A DNA stretch of 58,983 nt from Elusimicrobiota bacterium (GCA_023249675.1 JAHFCE010000019.1:1-58983); one strand, 5' to 3'. Shown: positions 49,367-58,925, counted from the first letter of the stretch. Numbers and translations are program-made. The notes: generated from the sequence alone by a model not told the origin.

Positions 49367-49854
49367 TCGCCCGTGATCGTCGGCCGAAGAATGTTGAAGC
49401 TGGGGCTGTCGGCCTTGTCGCCGCTGTGCGGGCCGATCAGCGGCTGGCGGCGGACGATCGGATAGTCCTTGCGCAGGGCGTGGCCCGTGAACTCCTCGTA
49501 CATCAAGAGGCGCTTGATGCCGGGACGATCGGCGAACTTCACGCCGAACATGTCCCACACCTCGCGCTCGAGCCAGTCCGCGTTGGGCCACAGCCCTGCC
49601 ACGGAACGAAGGACGGGCAATTCATCGACGGCGCAGTGAACTTCAAGACGGCCTCTGTCCTGACCGGTCGAGACATCAAGCTTCATGAGGCGATAAATCA
49701 TGTCAAAGCGCGGGGTCTTGCCCTGCGGCAGATAGTCCACGCACGTCATATCGACGAGCATGCTGAAGCCCTCGGCCTTGAGCTTCGACAGCTCCTCGAG
49801 ATTCGAGGTGGCGGGGACGTCGCGGCGCTCGCCACGCAACAGGCTTTCGCTCAC
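49363..49854 (-). CDS. nuoC: NADH-quinone oxidoreductase subunit C
   Basis: 163 residues. The C-terminal signature is DWLEREVWDMFGVKFADRP followed by RLLMYEEFTGHALRKDYP, diagnostic of NuoC. It is a separate protein, not fused to nuoD. It overlaps nuoB at its start and nuoD at its end by 4 bases each. Confidence 0.94.
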   Translation of the reverse strand: MSESLLRGERRDVPATSNLEELSKLKAEGFSMLVDMTCVDYLPQGKTPRFDMIYRLMKLDVSTGQDRGRLEVHCAVDELPVLRSVAGLWPNADWLEREVWDMFGVKFADRPGIKRLLMYEEFTGHALRKDYPIVRRQPLIGPHSGDKADSPSFNILRPTITGE

Positions 49855-50330
49855 CGGAACTGCCTCCTTGTCTTCTCAATCTTCTCCTGGAGCATGGTCA
49901 AGCCTTGGATGACGGTCTCAGGGCGCGGCGGGCAGCCGGGGATGTAGAGGTCCACCGGAATGATCGTGTCGATGCCCTGGACGGTCGCGTAGTTGTTGTA
50001 GAAGCCGCCGGTGCACGTGCAGACGCCGAAAGCGACGACCCACTTGGGCTCGGCCATCTGGTCGTAGATGCGGCGCAGGACGGGCGCGATCTTGTGGCTG
50101 ATCGTGCCGACGACCATGAGCACGTCGGCCTGGCGGGGCGAGAAGCGCGGAAAGCCCGCGCCGAAACGGTCCATGTCGTAATGACTCGCGGCCGTGGACA
50201 TGTACTCCATGCCGCAGCACGCGGTCACGAACGGATACTGGAAAATCGAGTACTTGCGCGCCCAACCGAGGGCCGCGTCGAGCTGGGTCGTCATGACGCC
50301 CGCGGGCGCAACTTCACCTTCTAACGGCAT
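49851..50330 (-). CDS. nuoB: NADH-quinone oxidoreductase subunit B
   Basis: 159 residues. Cluster N2 ligands are visible: the adjacent Cys pair in TACCGMEYMS, GVCTCTGGFYNNYATVQG, and YIPGCPPRPE. GVCTCTGG has Thr where GVCACSGG is common. It is the last electron donor to quinone. It overlaps nuoA by 10 bases. Confidence 0.95.
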   Translation of the reverse strand: MPLEGEVAPAGVMTTQLDAALGWARKYSIFQYPFVTACCGMEYMSTAASHYDMDRFGAGFPRFSPRQADVLMVVGTISHKIAPVLRRIYDQMAEPKWVVAFGVCTCTGGFYNNYATVQGIDTIIPVDLYIPGCPPRPETVIQGLTMLQEKIEKTRRQFR

Positions 50331-50683
50331 TCGAGGACCCCCTTGCGCCAGAAGTATGCGAGCATGAGCAGGACCAGCGCGGTGAAGGCCGTGATCGCGA
50401 GCATGCTGTTGAAATCCAAGACCGGCTTCGACAGCGCCCAGGGCAGCAGGAAGGCCAGGTCCACATCGAAGACGACGAAGAGGACGGCATAACGCCAGTA
50501 CGAGACGGTCATGCGTTCGTAGGCGGGCGCGAGCGGCGGCAGGCCGGTCTCGTATGGCAGGTCCGCGTCGCCCTGATGCTGCGGGCGCGGACCGAACAGG
50601 CGGCCGGCGTTGGCGAACAAGCCCGTGATGCCGAGCACGACCAGGAGGTTGACGCCGAGCGCAAAGAGCGAGAGTTTGCTCAT
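50321..50683 (-). CDS. nuoA: NADH-quinone oxidoreductase subunit A
   Basis: 120 residues from the ATG at 50683, which overlaps the nuoN stop. It has three helices with the conserved YETGLPPLAPAYERMTVSYWRYAVLFVVFDVDLAFLLPW region (in parts), including the FDVD/E motif. The position directly after nuoN is unusual, because nuoA is normally the first gene. Confidence 0.94.
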   Translation of the reverse strand: MSKLSLFALGVNLLVVLGITGLFANAGRLFGPRPQHQGDADLPYETGLPPLAPAYERMTVSYWRYAVLFVVFDVDLAFLLPWALSKPVLDFNSMLAITAFTALVLLMLAYFWRKGVLECR

Positions 50684-52023
50684 CGAGTCGGCACCCCCGA
50701 GAAGCTCGACATCAGCCAAGGCGCCGCGCCGAGCAGAACGACGCCGACAGCGCACGCGATGACAAGCGCGGCGCCGGAGTCGGGCTTCGGCTCGGGGCCT
50801 TGAGGAGCTTCGAACCAGAGCTCGCGCGTCATGCCCAGGTAGTAGGCGAGCGAGATCAAGGCGGAGAGCCCGCCGAGCACGGCGGGCCACAACAGGTTCG
50901 CGTCCACGGCGCGCCACAGCAGAAGGAGCTTGGCGATGAAGCCGCCCGTCGGCGGAACCCCGCCGAGGGAAAAGAGGAGGATCGTGAAAGCGACGGACGG
51001 CGCAAACAGCATCGCGCCGCGGCCCTTGAGCTGCGCGCGCGTCTCGATCCCCGCGTATTTGATGAATGCAAAAGTCCCGTTGCTCATCAGCGCGTAGGCG
51101 ACGAGGAAGAACAGGAGGGCGATGACCCCATCGGCGGGGCGCCCGGCGAGCGCCCACGCGCCAACACCAAGGATGAGCAGGCCGGCGTTGGAGATCGAGG
51201 AGTAGGCGAACAGGCGCTGCAGGCGCTCCTGGCGCAGGGCCATGACGGAACCGACCAACGCAGTGACCGCCCCGATCGCGGGAAGATAGGCGGCGAACTT
51301 CGCCTGCGGCGCAAGCTCGCACAGGCGCATGAGGAAGAGCACCGCCGCCGACTTCATCGCGGTGGACAGGAAGCCCGATACCTCGGGCGCTGCGGCCTCG
51401 TACACATCGGGCAGCCACCAATTCAGCGGAAACGCGCCGAGCTTGAAGAGCGCTGCCGCCGCCATCAAGGTAGCACCCGCTTGGCCGAGCGGCGAGAGGG
51501 CAGCCGCGGCCGCAAGGCTGCGCGTGTCGGCGTAGTACATCGAAAGGCCCAACAGAAACAGCGCCCCGGCGACGCCGCCCGCGAAGAAATACTTGATCGC
51601 CGCCTCCACCCCGCGGCTCCCCGGCCGCGAGCGCGCCACGAGAAGGTAGGCCGGCAGTGACATGAACTCAAGCGCGATGAACAGCATCGGCAGATTCGCC
51701 GCCGTGACGAGCAAGGACATGCCGAGTGTCGCGCCCAAGAACAGGGCGACGAGGACGTCATCCTCGCCATCGAGCCAAAGCGCCAACGGCAGGGATCCGA
51801 GTCCGATCAGGCACTGCCAAGCGATGCTCTTGGCGTCACACAGGATGATCAAAGAGGGGAACGCGCCGATCGGCGCCCACACCGCGAAGATCATCGAGGA
51901 AACGACCGCGACGAGGGCGAGCGCCCGTAGAGCAAGCGCGGGCGGCCGCCGCATCAAGCCCAGCGACAGCGTCCCGAGAACGCCGGTTGCGAGTGCTGCC
52001 TGCGGGCCCAAGGGGATCATCAT
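50680..52023 (-). CDS. nuoN: NADH-quinone oxidoreductase subunit N
   Basis: 447 residues from the ATG at 52023 (a second ATG follows). Antiporter-like membrane subunit with about 13-14 helices: FIALEFMSLPAYLLVA, FPLNWWLPDVYEAAAPEVSGFLST, and RLFAYSSISNAGLLILG are typical of NuoN. It translocates protons. It overlaps nuoM upstream and nuoA downstream by 4 bases. Confidence 0.93.
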   Translation of the reverse strand: MMIPLGPQAALATGVLGTLSLGLMRRPPALALRALALVAVVSSMIFAVWAPIGAFPSLIILCDAKSIAWQCLIGLGSLPLALWLDGEDDVLVALFLGATLGMSLLVTAANLPMLFIALEFMSLPAYLLVARSRPGSRGVEAAIKYFFAGGVAGALFLLGLSMYYADTRSLAAAAALSPLGQAGATLMAAAALFKLGAFPLNWWLPDVYEAAAPEVSGFLSTAMKSAAVLFLMRLCELAPQAKFAAYLPAIGAVTALVGSVMALRQERLQRLFAYSSISNAGLLILGVGAWALAGRPADGVIALLFFLVAYALMSNGTFAFIKYAGIETRAQLKGRGAMLFAPSVAFTILLFSLGGVPPTGGFIAKLLLLWRAVDANLLWPAVLGGLSALISLAYYLGMTRELWFEAPQGPEPKPDSGAALVIACAVGVVLLGAAPWLMSSFSGVPTR

Positions 52024-53465
52024 CGCACGAGCCCCCGGAGCGCAGGCTCGAACCAGGCCAGCCACGGCCTCGGCGCGAGGCCGATCCACAGCATAAGACC
52101 GGAGAGCGTCCAAAGAACGGCTCGTTCGCGATAGTTCAGGTCCGTGACCTTCGCGCTGACCGAGCCGGAACCGGCCGGCGCCCAGAATACGGCCTGAAAC
52201 GCGGGCAGCGCATAGGCCGCGGCAAGGGTCACGCCGAACATTCCGGCAAACGCCAACACGGGCAAAGCCGAGAGCGCTCCGGACAGTGACAGGAACTCCC
52301 CGACGAAGCCGTTGAGGCCGGGCAGACCGATCGACGCCAACGTCGAGAAGCCGAAGAAAAACGCGAGGTACGGCGCCCGCGAGGCGAGGTCGCCGAAATC
52401 GGAGAGGCCGCGCTTGTGCGAGCGCTCGTACAGGAAGCCGACCATCAGAAACAACGCGCCCGTGGTCAGGCCGTGGTTGACGAGCTGGAGCGCGCCGCCC
52501 GTGAGGCCTTGGCTCGTGCGCGACAGCACGCCGAGCAGGCAGAACCCGAGATGGGCGATCGAGGAGTAGGCGATCATGCGCTTAAGATCGGTCTGCGCCA
52601 TCGCGCACAGCGCGCCGTAGATCGTGCTGAACGCGGCCAGGCCGCCCAGAATCGGGAGCGCGTCCCAGGAGAGAATCGGGAACAGAGGCAAGGCCACGCG
52701 CAACAGGCCGTACACGCCCATCTTGAGCATCACGCCGGCGAGCATGACCGAGCCGGCGGCGGGCGCCTCGGTGTGCGCGTCGGGCAGCCAGGTGTGCAGC
52801 GGGACCATTGGAATTTTCACCGCAAAGCCGAGCACGAGCCCCCAAAACACCAAGGGCGCGGCGCTGCCAAGCGTCCCGGCGTCGAGCACCGCAAGGTCCC
52901 ACGTCCAGACGCCCGTGGCGCGGTGATGCGCGCTGACAAGCGCCAGCAGAGCCAGCAGCATGAGCACCGAACCCAAGAATGTGAACAGAAAAAACTTCAC
53001 CGCGGCATGCAGGCGATTGCTCGAGCCCCATAGGCCGATGATGAAGAACATCGGAACCAGAGTCGCTTCCCAAAATATGTAGAAGAAGAACAGGTCGCGG
53101 GCAAGAAACACGCCGGTGAGCGCCGCGGAAAGCGCCATGAAGCAGGCCCAGTAGCCGGCCGAGACCTCGAGCTCCCAGGACGCGATGACGCAGATCAGAT
53201 TCAAAAATGCCGTCAGCCCGATCAGGCCGATCGAGAGCGAGTCGGCGGACAAGCGGTAGGAGATTCCGTACGCCCACGCCGGGCCGATTTCATTAATGAC
53301 CAACAAGCCCTCGGTCGGACGCTGAAGCAATCCGATGATTCCGACCGCTGCGAGAAACGCCGCGGAGAAAATCAGGGCCGCGTGCTTGGAACGGGAGCCC
53401 ATCATGGAGCAGACGGCAGCCCCGATCAAGGGCACAATCCAGAGTGTCGTGAGCGGCAGGATCAT
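52020..53465 (-). CDS. nuoM: NADH-quinone oxidoreductase subunit M
   Basis: 481 residues from the ATG at 53465, overlapping the nuoL stop. Antiporter-like subunit: FYIFWEATLVPMFFIIGLWG, VPLHTWLPDAHTEAPAAGSVMLAGVMLKMG and RMIAYSSIAHLGFCLLG. The Lys and Glu residues of the proton path are present (WEATL, LKMG). Confidence 0.94.
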   Translation of the reverse strand: MILPLTTLWIVPLIGAAVCSMMGSRSKHAALIFSAAFLAAVGIIGLLQRPTEGLLVINEIGPAWAYGISYRLSADSLSIGLIGLTAFLNLICVIASWELEVSAGYWACFMALSAALTGVFLARDLFFFYIFWEATLVPMFFIIGLWGSSNRLHAAVKFFLFTFLGSVLMLLALLALVSAHHRATGVWTWDLAVLDAGTLGSAAPLVFWGLVLGFAVKIPMVPLHTWLPDAHTEAPAAGSVMLAGVMLKMGVYGLLRVALPLFPILSWDALPILGGLAAFSTIYGALCAMAQTDLKRMIAYSSIAHLGFCLLGVLSRTSQGLTGGALQLVNHGLTTGALFLMVGFLYERSHKRGLSDFGDLASRAPYLAFFFGFSTLASIGLPGLNGFVGEFLSLSGALSALPVLAFAGMFGVTLAAAYALPAFQAVFWAPAGSGSVSAKVTDLNYRERAVLWTLSGLMLWIGLAPRPWLAWFEPALRGLVR

Positions 53466-55363
53466 CTCAGCACCCGCCCAAGAAGCAAGGCCGTGCCGAT
53501 CACCATCCACCACAGGTAATCGTTGACGCGGCCCTGCGCTGAGCGCGCGATCAGAGTCCCCGCCGCGCGGGTCAATCCGGCCATGCCCTCGATGAGGCCG
53601 TCCAAGCACCCTTTATCGAGCACCCGACCGATACAATCGGCGACCCGGGAGACGGCGCGGGCGCCCCGATCAATAAGGATCTTCCAGCCGAAATCGGACT
53701 CGAACATCGCCTCGGCAACGCCGCCGCGCCAGCGCCAGTCGAAGCCGGGATCCGACATCGTCAAGCGCCACGCCGTCGCCGCGCCGAGAGCGGCCATCAA
53801 GGTGCCGAGCCCCGCCACGATCCAATTCAGATGCGGCAGGAACAGCTCGCCGGGAAGATTGAGCACAAGATTCAGCCCGGGCAGGCCGCTCGGCAGGCCG
53901 CGCAGGCCGCTGACGACGAAGCGCTCGAGCGGAGCCTTGAGCAGGCCCGCGGCCGCGGCGCCGAGCGCGAGGAACAGGACCGGGATGCCGAGAATCGGCT
54001 CGGCCTCATGCACATGCGCAGCGTCCTTCTGCTGAGAACGAGCGCCGTAGAAAACGAGGAACAGCATACGGAAGATGTAGAACGCCGAGCCCGCAGCGAC
54101 AAGCATACTCATCAGCGCTAAAGGCCCGCCATGATGCCAGGCGGCGTCAAGAATCGCGTCCTTACTAAAGAAGCCTCCGAGCGGGAATACGCCGGCGAGA
54201 GAAAGCGCGGCAAGCAAAAAGGATAAATAGGTCAGACGCATGCTCTTGTGCAGGCCGCCCACATCATCGACATTCACCGTTGACTGGTGGAGTGCGTGAG
54301 CGATATTGCCCACGCAGAGGAACAAGGCGGCCTTGAAGAAACCGTGCACGACCAGATGGAAAAGCGCCGCGCCCACCTGGCCAAGGCCCAAGGCCAGCAT
54401 CATGAGCCCCAGATGGCTGACCGTCGAATAGGCGAGGATGCGCTTGAGGTCCTTCTTCGTTCCCGCGATGATCGCGGCAAACAGAGCGGTGACGCCGCCG
54501 ATCCACGCGACGAGGTCCGGCAGTCCCGGCACCAACGCGATCAGCGGCCACGAGCGCACGAGCAGGAACACGCCCGCCGTCACCATCGTCGCGGCGTGCA
54601 TCAAAGCCGAGGTCGGCGTCGGGCCTTCCATCGCGTCGGGCAGCCAAAAGTAAAGCGGGAACTGCGCGGACTTGGCGCACGCGGCCCACACAAGGCACAC
54701 GCCGATCAGCGGCAGCAACGCGAACGAGACGCCGCTTGCGGCCTTCAGGTACAGCAGATGGAAGTGCGTGACCTTAAATTGGAGGACGATCAGGAGCACC
54801 GCGAGCAGCAGGCCGAAGTCGCCGATGCGGTTCGTGATGAACGCCTTCAAAGCGGCCGCTCGCGCGGACTCCTTGTGGAACCAGAAGCCCACGAGCAAGT
54901 ATGAGCACACGCCGACCAGCTCCCAGAACAGATAGAGCTGGACATAGTTGTTCGCCGTCAGCAGGCCGATCATCGCGAGAAAAAACAGGTGGAATATAAG
55001 GAAAAATCGGCCGAAGGCCGCGTCGCCCTTCATGTAGCCCGCGGCGTACAGGTGGATCAAAGATCCGACCAAGCTCACCATCGCGAGCACCGCCACGCCC
55101 GGGCCGTCGATGCGCAGGCCGAAGTCCACGCCGAAGGCCCCGGCCGCGGCCCAACGGAAAAGATTCAGGTCGAAGCTGTGGCCGGTGTAGACGTCGGCGG
55201 CAAGCCAGAAGGCCGCCGCGGTGACGATGACGCAGGAAAGCAGGATCGGCAGATGCGTCCACTCGGGCTTCACTCGGCGCATCACGAAGAAGCCGAATAA
55301 AATCGCGGACACGGGAGCCGCGAACAGGAGCCAGGCGGCCAACGGCACTTGGGCGGCGGTCAC
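53462..55363 (-). CDS. nuoL: NADH-quinone oxidoreductase subunit L
   Basis: 633 residues. The antiporter-like core contains FFWELVGVCSYLLVGFW-type sequence (YLFWELVGVCSYLLVGFWF), FPLYFWLPDAMEGPTPTSALMHAATMVTAGV and RILAYSTVSHLGLMMLA. A long C-terminal extension follows, the lateral helix HL and anchor, ending in a helix near 610-630. It overlaps nuoK and nuoM by 4 bases. Confidence 0.95.
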   Translation of the reverse strand: MTAAQVPLAAWLLFAAPVSAILFGFFVMRRVKPEWTHLPILLSCVIVTAAAFWLAADVYTGHSFDLNLFRWAAAGAFGVDFGLRIDGPGVAVLAMVSLVGSLIHLYAAGYMKGDAAFGRFFLIFHLFFLAMIGLLTANNYVQLYLFWELVGVCSYLLVGFWFHKESARAAALKAFITNRIGDFGLLLAVLLIVLQFKVTHFHLLYLKAASGVSFALLPLIGVCLVWAACAKSAQFPLYFWLPDAMEGPTPTSALMHAATMVTAGVFLLVRSWPLIALVPGLPDLVAWIGGVTALFAAIIAGTKKDLKRILAYSTVSHLGLMMLALGLGQVGAALFHLVVHGFFKAALFLCVGNIAHALHQSTVNVDDVGGLHKSMRLTYLSFLLAALSLAGVFPLGGFFSKDAILDAAWHHGGPLALMSMLVAAGSAFYIFRMLFLVFYGARSQQKDAAHVHEAEPILGIPVLFLALGAAAAGLLKAPLERFVVSGLRGLPSGLPGLNLVLNLPGELFLPHLNWIVAGLGTLMAALGAATAWRLTMSDPGFDWRWRGGVAEAMFESDFGWKILIDRGARAVSRVADCIGRVLDKGCLDGLIEGMAGLTRAAGTLIARSAQGRVNDYLWWMVIGTALLLGRVLR

Positions 55364-55662
55364 CCTTGAAGCTCCGTGAGCAGGGCGGCGTCGGCGCCGC
55401 GGCCGCCGCGCCGCACGCGCAGAATCAAAGACAGCCCGACCACCACCTCGGCGGCGGCGACGGCGATGACGAGCGCCACGACCGCGAGGGCCTCGGCATC
55501 ATGGAAGAGTCCGGCGTGGTGGACAAGACCCACGTTGACCGCCGCGAGCATCAGCTCGAGGCCGAGCAGCATGGCCAGCAACTGGCGGCGCAAGGTCACG
55601 ATGGCCAGACCGAAGAAGAATAGGACGCCCGTCACGCCCCAAACGACGGCGGTCAGACTCAT
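55360..55662 (-). CDS. nuoK: NADH-quinone oxidoreductase subunit K
   Basis: 100 residues with three helices. Conserved acidic helix residues are in LLAMLLGLELMLAAVNVGLV and VIAVAAAEVVVGLSLIL, matching the NuoK Glu pair. Length is exactly typical. It overlaps nuoJ and nuoL by 4 bases. Confidence 0.94.
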   Translation of the reverse strand: MSLTAVVWGVTGVLFFFGLAIVTLRRQLLAMLLGLELMLAAVNVGLVHHAGLFHDAEALAVVALVIAVAAAEVVVGLSLILRVRRGGRGADAALLTELQG

Positions 55663-56144
55663 GGTCCCACGGCCCCCTTCTCGGGAGCTATCGCGAGGGC
55701 GGCCAGGAACATGAGCACAGTCACGGCCTCGGTGGCCAGAGCGTAGGGCCTAAACAACACAACACCCAGTTGCGCCGAGAGACCTGGGTCCGCGGCGGCG
55801 GCAGCCGAAGCTGTCCCCCGCGAAAGGATCAAGGCCGTCTCGGCGACGGCCGCGATCAGCCCAAGCCAGGCCAGGGGTTTCGGAAAGGAGAAGTCGGCGA
55901 AACGGTCTCCCTCCGAACCAGCGGCCATGATCGTGACCACAATGAGGACCATGACAGCACCCGCGTAAATCATGACCTGGAGCAGGCCGAGGAGGGGCGA
56001 GCCGCACAGGATAAAGAGCACCGCGGTCTGGAGCAGAACGATGAGGAGGCTGACCGCGCTCACATAGAGGGAGCGATGCAAAAGCATCACCCCGGCGAAA
56101 AAGACGGCGACAACACCCGCGACCAGCGCGGCCCCAACGATCAT
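55659..56144 (-). CDS. nuoJ: NADH-quinone oxidoreductase subunit J, first gene of the permuted operon
   Basis: 161 residues with five helices. LLGLLQVMIYAGAVMVLIVVTIMA is the NuoJ helix with the pi-bulge region. The start at 56144 is preceded by a -10-like TAAAAT on the minus strand (56154-56159) only 10 bases away. The gene opens the order JKLMN-ABCDEFGHI. The preceding envelope gene ends 38 bases upstream, so read-through from that operon is also possible. Confidence 0.92.
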   Translation of the reverse strand: MIVGAALVAGVVAVFFAGVMLLHRSLYVSAVSLLIVLLQTAVLFILCGSPLLGLLQVMIYAGAVMVLIVVTIMAAGSEGDRFADFSFPKPLAWLGLIAAVAETALILSRGTASAAAAADPGLSAQLGVVLFRPYALATEAVTVLMFLAALAIAPEKGAVGP

Positions 56145-56153
56145 TGCGCGGCT

Positions 56154-56159
56154 ATTTTA
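56154..56159 (-). promoter_or_regulatory. Possible -10 box of the complex I operon
   Basis: TAAAAT on the minus strand lies 9-15 bases before nuoJ. A -35 partner is weak (TGGATC-like about 17 bases upstream). The 38-base gap holds nothing else. Confidence 0.35.
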
Positions 56160-56182
56160 GCGATTTTTGGTCGCGCGATCCA

Positions 56183-56935
56183 TCAGCGCGTGATTTCCAG
56201 GGTGGAAAGATCGGGGGAAACGCGCAGTTTCACGACGTCTCCTCCGAATATCTTGTAGGCAACGGGGGTCGCGCCCTGAATCTGTCCCAGCGGGACCATG
56301 TAAAACTTGTAGTCGTGTCCCCCGGCGCTTGTATCGTCATGAATGAAGCACAGCCCCGAGGCCGGGCGCCCGGAGTAGAAAAGGCGGTACGAGCGCCCGC
56401 CGATGTTCACCGGTTCCCCTACCCTGTAGGTCAGGCGGAGCAACTCGCTGATGCGCCTTTCCCAGACGATCCGACCGGTCGTCATATCTCGAATCTGGAT
56501 AAAATTGGCCAAGCGAGCGCGGAAGATATTCAACGATAGATTCACGCGATAGGCGTGGACGCCATCGCTCCAACTGCCGGACATGCCGCGCTCGATCTTG
56601 ATGAAGCGCGGCGCAGCGCCCGGAGGCGTCACCGCGAAGTAGCCGTCCCCGGCAAGATCCAAGGTCGCGGCAAGCAAGGTCACGCCCCCCGCGCCTGTCA
56701 ATGAGTCGGAGATGGACAGGTGGCGGTCGAGCAGGGGCGCCAAGGCGACGCTTTGAGTGTCGCCCGGGAACTGGACCTGCGTCAGGACGGGCACGAGAAC
56801 CGGAACAAAAACGGGGACCTCGAGGGCCACCGGCGCGAAGCCGGGCGGCAGGACGGAACGCATCAAAGCGACGGGATCGGGCGCCGCGTAAGCGCGCGCG
56901 CCCAGAAGAGCCGACAGCAGGATCGCTGCCTTCAT
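56183..56935 (-). CDS. Secreted protein of unknown function
   Basis: 250 residues with a signal peptide (MKAAILLSALLGARAYAAP). A hydrophobic Val/Pro run (VALEVPVFVPVLVPVLTQVQ) is followed by a beta-rich domain with GDGYFAVTPPGAAPRFIKIERG, TGRIVWERRISELL and GRSYRLFYSGRPASGLCFIHDD. No family was recognised. It is the third gene of a coupled operon with a flippase-like membrane protein (4-base overlap), so an envelope role is likely. Confidence 0.6.
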   Translation of the reverse strand: MKAAILLSALLGARAYAAPDPVALMRSVLPPGFAPVALEVPVFVPVLVPVLTQVQFPGDTQSVALAPLLDRHLSISDSLTGAGGVTLLAATLDLAGDGYFAVTPPGAAPRFIKIERGMSGSWSDGVHAYRVNLSLNIFRARLANFIQIRDMTTGRIVWERRISELLRLTYRVGEPVNIGGRSYRLFYSGRPASGLCFIHDDTSAGGHDYKFYMVPLGQIQGATPVAYKIFGGDVVKLRVSPDLSTLEITR

Positions 56936-57990
56936 CGGCCCATTCTAGCAGATTCCCCCGCGAAGGCGGCGGCCTCGCTGAGCACGGAGGGCTCGGAAAC
57001 CTTGAGTCCCCAAAGCACGAGAACGCTCAGCATCGAGGGCACAAAATAATAGGCCGCGCGGTACAGCAGCGCTGCGACCAGCGCCCGCCCCCCACTATAG
57101 CCGAGCGCTGTGAGCACGGCCGCCATCGAGCCTTCAGCCGCTCCGAGCCCTCCGGGCAAAGCCGGGATCAAGGTGGCACCCTGCCCGACCGCGAACACGG
57201 CACTCAAGGGACCCAGCGGCAGAGAGTCGCCGACGGCCCGGAAGCACATCCAAAGCGAGGTCAGCGCAAACCCCCAGTCGAGGCAGGTGAAGAGCACCGC
57301 AAGCGACAGGCGGCCGTGCGCATGTCGGATGCGCGCCAGGCCGTGCGCCATTTGCCGCTCGAAGGTCATGAAATCCTCGGAGGGGATCTGCCTGCTCGAA
57401 AGATGGAACGCGGCCTGATTCGTCCAGTGGAAGACGCGGCGCGCCGCCTTCATGCGCAAGCGGCCGTTGAGAAACAGAACGATCAATCCTCCGGCCGCAA
57501 TGATGAGCACGACCAGGCCGACGACACCCTCGAGAAGACCGACGCGGCTGCCCTGCGGTCGAAACGCGAGGGTCGCCAGGCCCTGCGCCAGAATCCCAGC
57601 AAGCACGGCGTACAAAATCACGGAGGTGAGCGCGGAGGCCACGATCGTGGTCGCAAGCGGCACGAAGCGCTTGTGCAGCAGGTGCGCCTTGAGCGCAAAG
57701 CCGCTCACGCCTCCCGTCGAGAGCACGTAGTTGGCCGTGGTCGACACGAGCGAGATGCCAAGCACGCTGGGCGCGCCGAGCGGATGACCGAGCAAGGCCA
57801 GCACCGCGGACAACGCGAGCCCGCCCATCGCATGGCTGGCGAGCGCACAGACGAGCGCCGCCGCCGCCCAACCCCACGACAGACCGATCGCAGCCTCGCG
57901 GACCTGGGCGTAGTGCGAGCCGACGATCCACGCGAGCAGGCCCAGCGCCGCCGCCGCTCCCATCACGATGACTAAGCGGCCGCCTCTCAT
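56932..57990 (-). CDS. Flippase-like membrane protein (LPG synthase TM / UPF0104 family)
   Basis: 352 residues with about eight helices. Family features include LVSTTANYVLSTGGVSGFALKAHLLHKRFVPLATTIVASALTSV and GQGATLIPALPGGLGAAEGSMAAVLTALGYSGGRALVAALLYRAAYYFVP (in parts), as in the MprF flippase-like domain. It lacks the synthase domain. It may transport or flip lipids in the inner membrane. It overlaps both neighbouring genes by 4 bases. Confidence 0.78.
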   Translation of the reverse strand: MRGGRLVIVMGAAAALGLLAWIVGSHYAQVREAAIGLSWGWAAAALVCALASHAMGGLALSAVLALLGHPLGAPSVLGISLVSTTANYVLSTGGVSGFALKAHLLHKRFVPLATTIVASALTSVILYAVLAGILAQGLATLAFRPQGSRVGLLEGVVGLVVLIIAAGGLIVLFLNGRLRMKAARRVFHWTNQAAFHLSSRQIPSEDFMTFERQMAHGLARIRHAHGRLSLAVLFTCLDWGFALTSLWMCFRAVGDSLPLGPLSAVFAVGQGATLIPALPGGLGAAEGSMAAVLTALGYSGGRALVAALLYRAAYYFVPSMLSVLVLWGLKVSEPSVLSEAAAFAGESARMGR

Positions 57991-58901
57991 GGCGCCCCAG
58001 CCGCGGCGGAGGAAAGCGCAAGCAGGTAGGTCATCGAGCGCTGAACATCCTCATCCGTGCCGCGTCTCTGAAGCGTCGCCAGCAACGCCTGTGCTGTCTG
58101 CGCATCAGGAGCCTGGAGCGCCAAGCGTCCCGAGACGTAGGAAGAGTAAAGGGCTGATGCGCCGCGCGCAGCACCCCAAGAGCCGGCCAACAGCGCGGCG
58201 ACGAACACCAACGACAGCGCACCCACCGCCAGACCCAAAGATGGACGCTCGGGCGAGGGGCTCAGAGTCCGGAGGTCCGACGCAAGCCGGGCACAGGCTG
58301 TGAGTCCAAACGGCGCCCACAGCGGACCGAGCAGCCAGCCAACGTAGGGAATCCAGCAAGGAATCCACGCGATCAGTCCTGCCAATAGGAAGCGGGCGGC
58401 AACCGCACCGAGTACGGGCTTCACGCGCGCAAAAGAAAGCTCGAGAGCCCCCAAACCTTGGTCCTCCCCAGCCAGCTGATAAAAAGGCGCAAACAAAAGA
58501 AGAGCGCTCAGAATCAGCCCCGGCACGATCAGCAAGACGAAGCCGCCGCCCGCGGCGAGCATCGCGAGCGACAGCACCCAGGCGAACGCAGGCGTCTGAC
58601 TCCAGGAAAGCCGCAGTGCGTCGCCCGCGCCCTCATCGTTTCCCGCCGCGCGCACGGCCGCAGCCTGCGTCCAGGCGGACAGCCACAAACCGGCCAGAAG
58701 CGAGACCAAAGAGGCGGCGCTCCAGATCACCCACGGCGAACCCGCGCCGAAATACGCGGCGAGCCCGGCCGGAAGAAGCGGAAGGAACACGACGGCCGCC
58801 GTCGCAAGTCCGCCTGCGGCGAGCACGGTCATCAGCGACAGCCAACGCCGCCGGTAATCCGCCCACGACGCCGCAAGCCAGTCTCCTATGCCGGGGAGCA
58901 T
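57987..58901 (-). CDS. Polytopic membrane protein of unknown function
   Basis: 304 residues with six or seven helices (about 22-48, 57-80, 108-135, 165-195, 225-250) and a soluble C-terminal tail (APDAQTAQALLATLQRRGTDEDVQ). The layout, with a GGGFVLLIVPGLILSALLLFAPFY segment, resembles glycerophosphodiester-phosphodiesterase membrane-domain/DUF-type proteins. No catalytic residues were recognised. It is the first gene of the three-gene envelope operon, with ATGA overlap to the next. Confidence 0.6.
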   Translation of the reverse strand: MLPGIGDWLAASWADYRRRWLSLMTVLAAGGLATAAVVFLPLLPAGLAAYFGAGSPWVIWSAASLVSLLAGLWLSAWTQAAAVRAAGNDEGAGDALRLSWSQTPAFAWVLSLAMLAAGGGFVLLIVPGLILSALLLFAPFYQLAGEDQGLGALELSFARVKPVLGAVAARFLLAGLIAWIPCWIPYVGWLLGPLWAPFGLTACARLASDLRTLSPSPERPSLGLAVGALSLVFVAALLAGSWGAARGASALYSSYVSGRLALQAPDAQTAQALLATLQRRGTDEDVQRSMTYLLALSSAAAGAP

Positions 58902-58925
58902 CCCGATGATGCTATCAAAAGCGTA

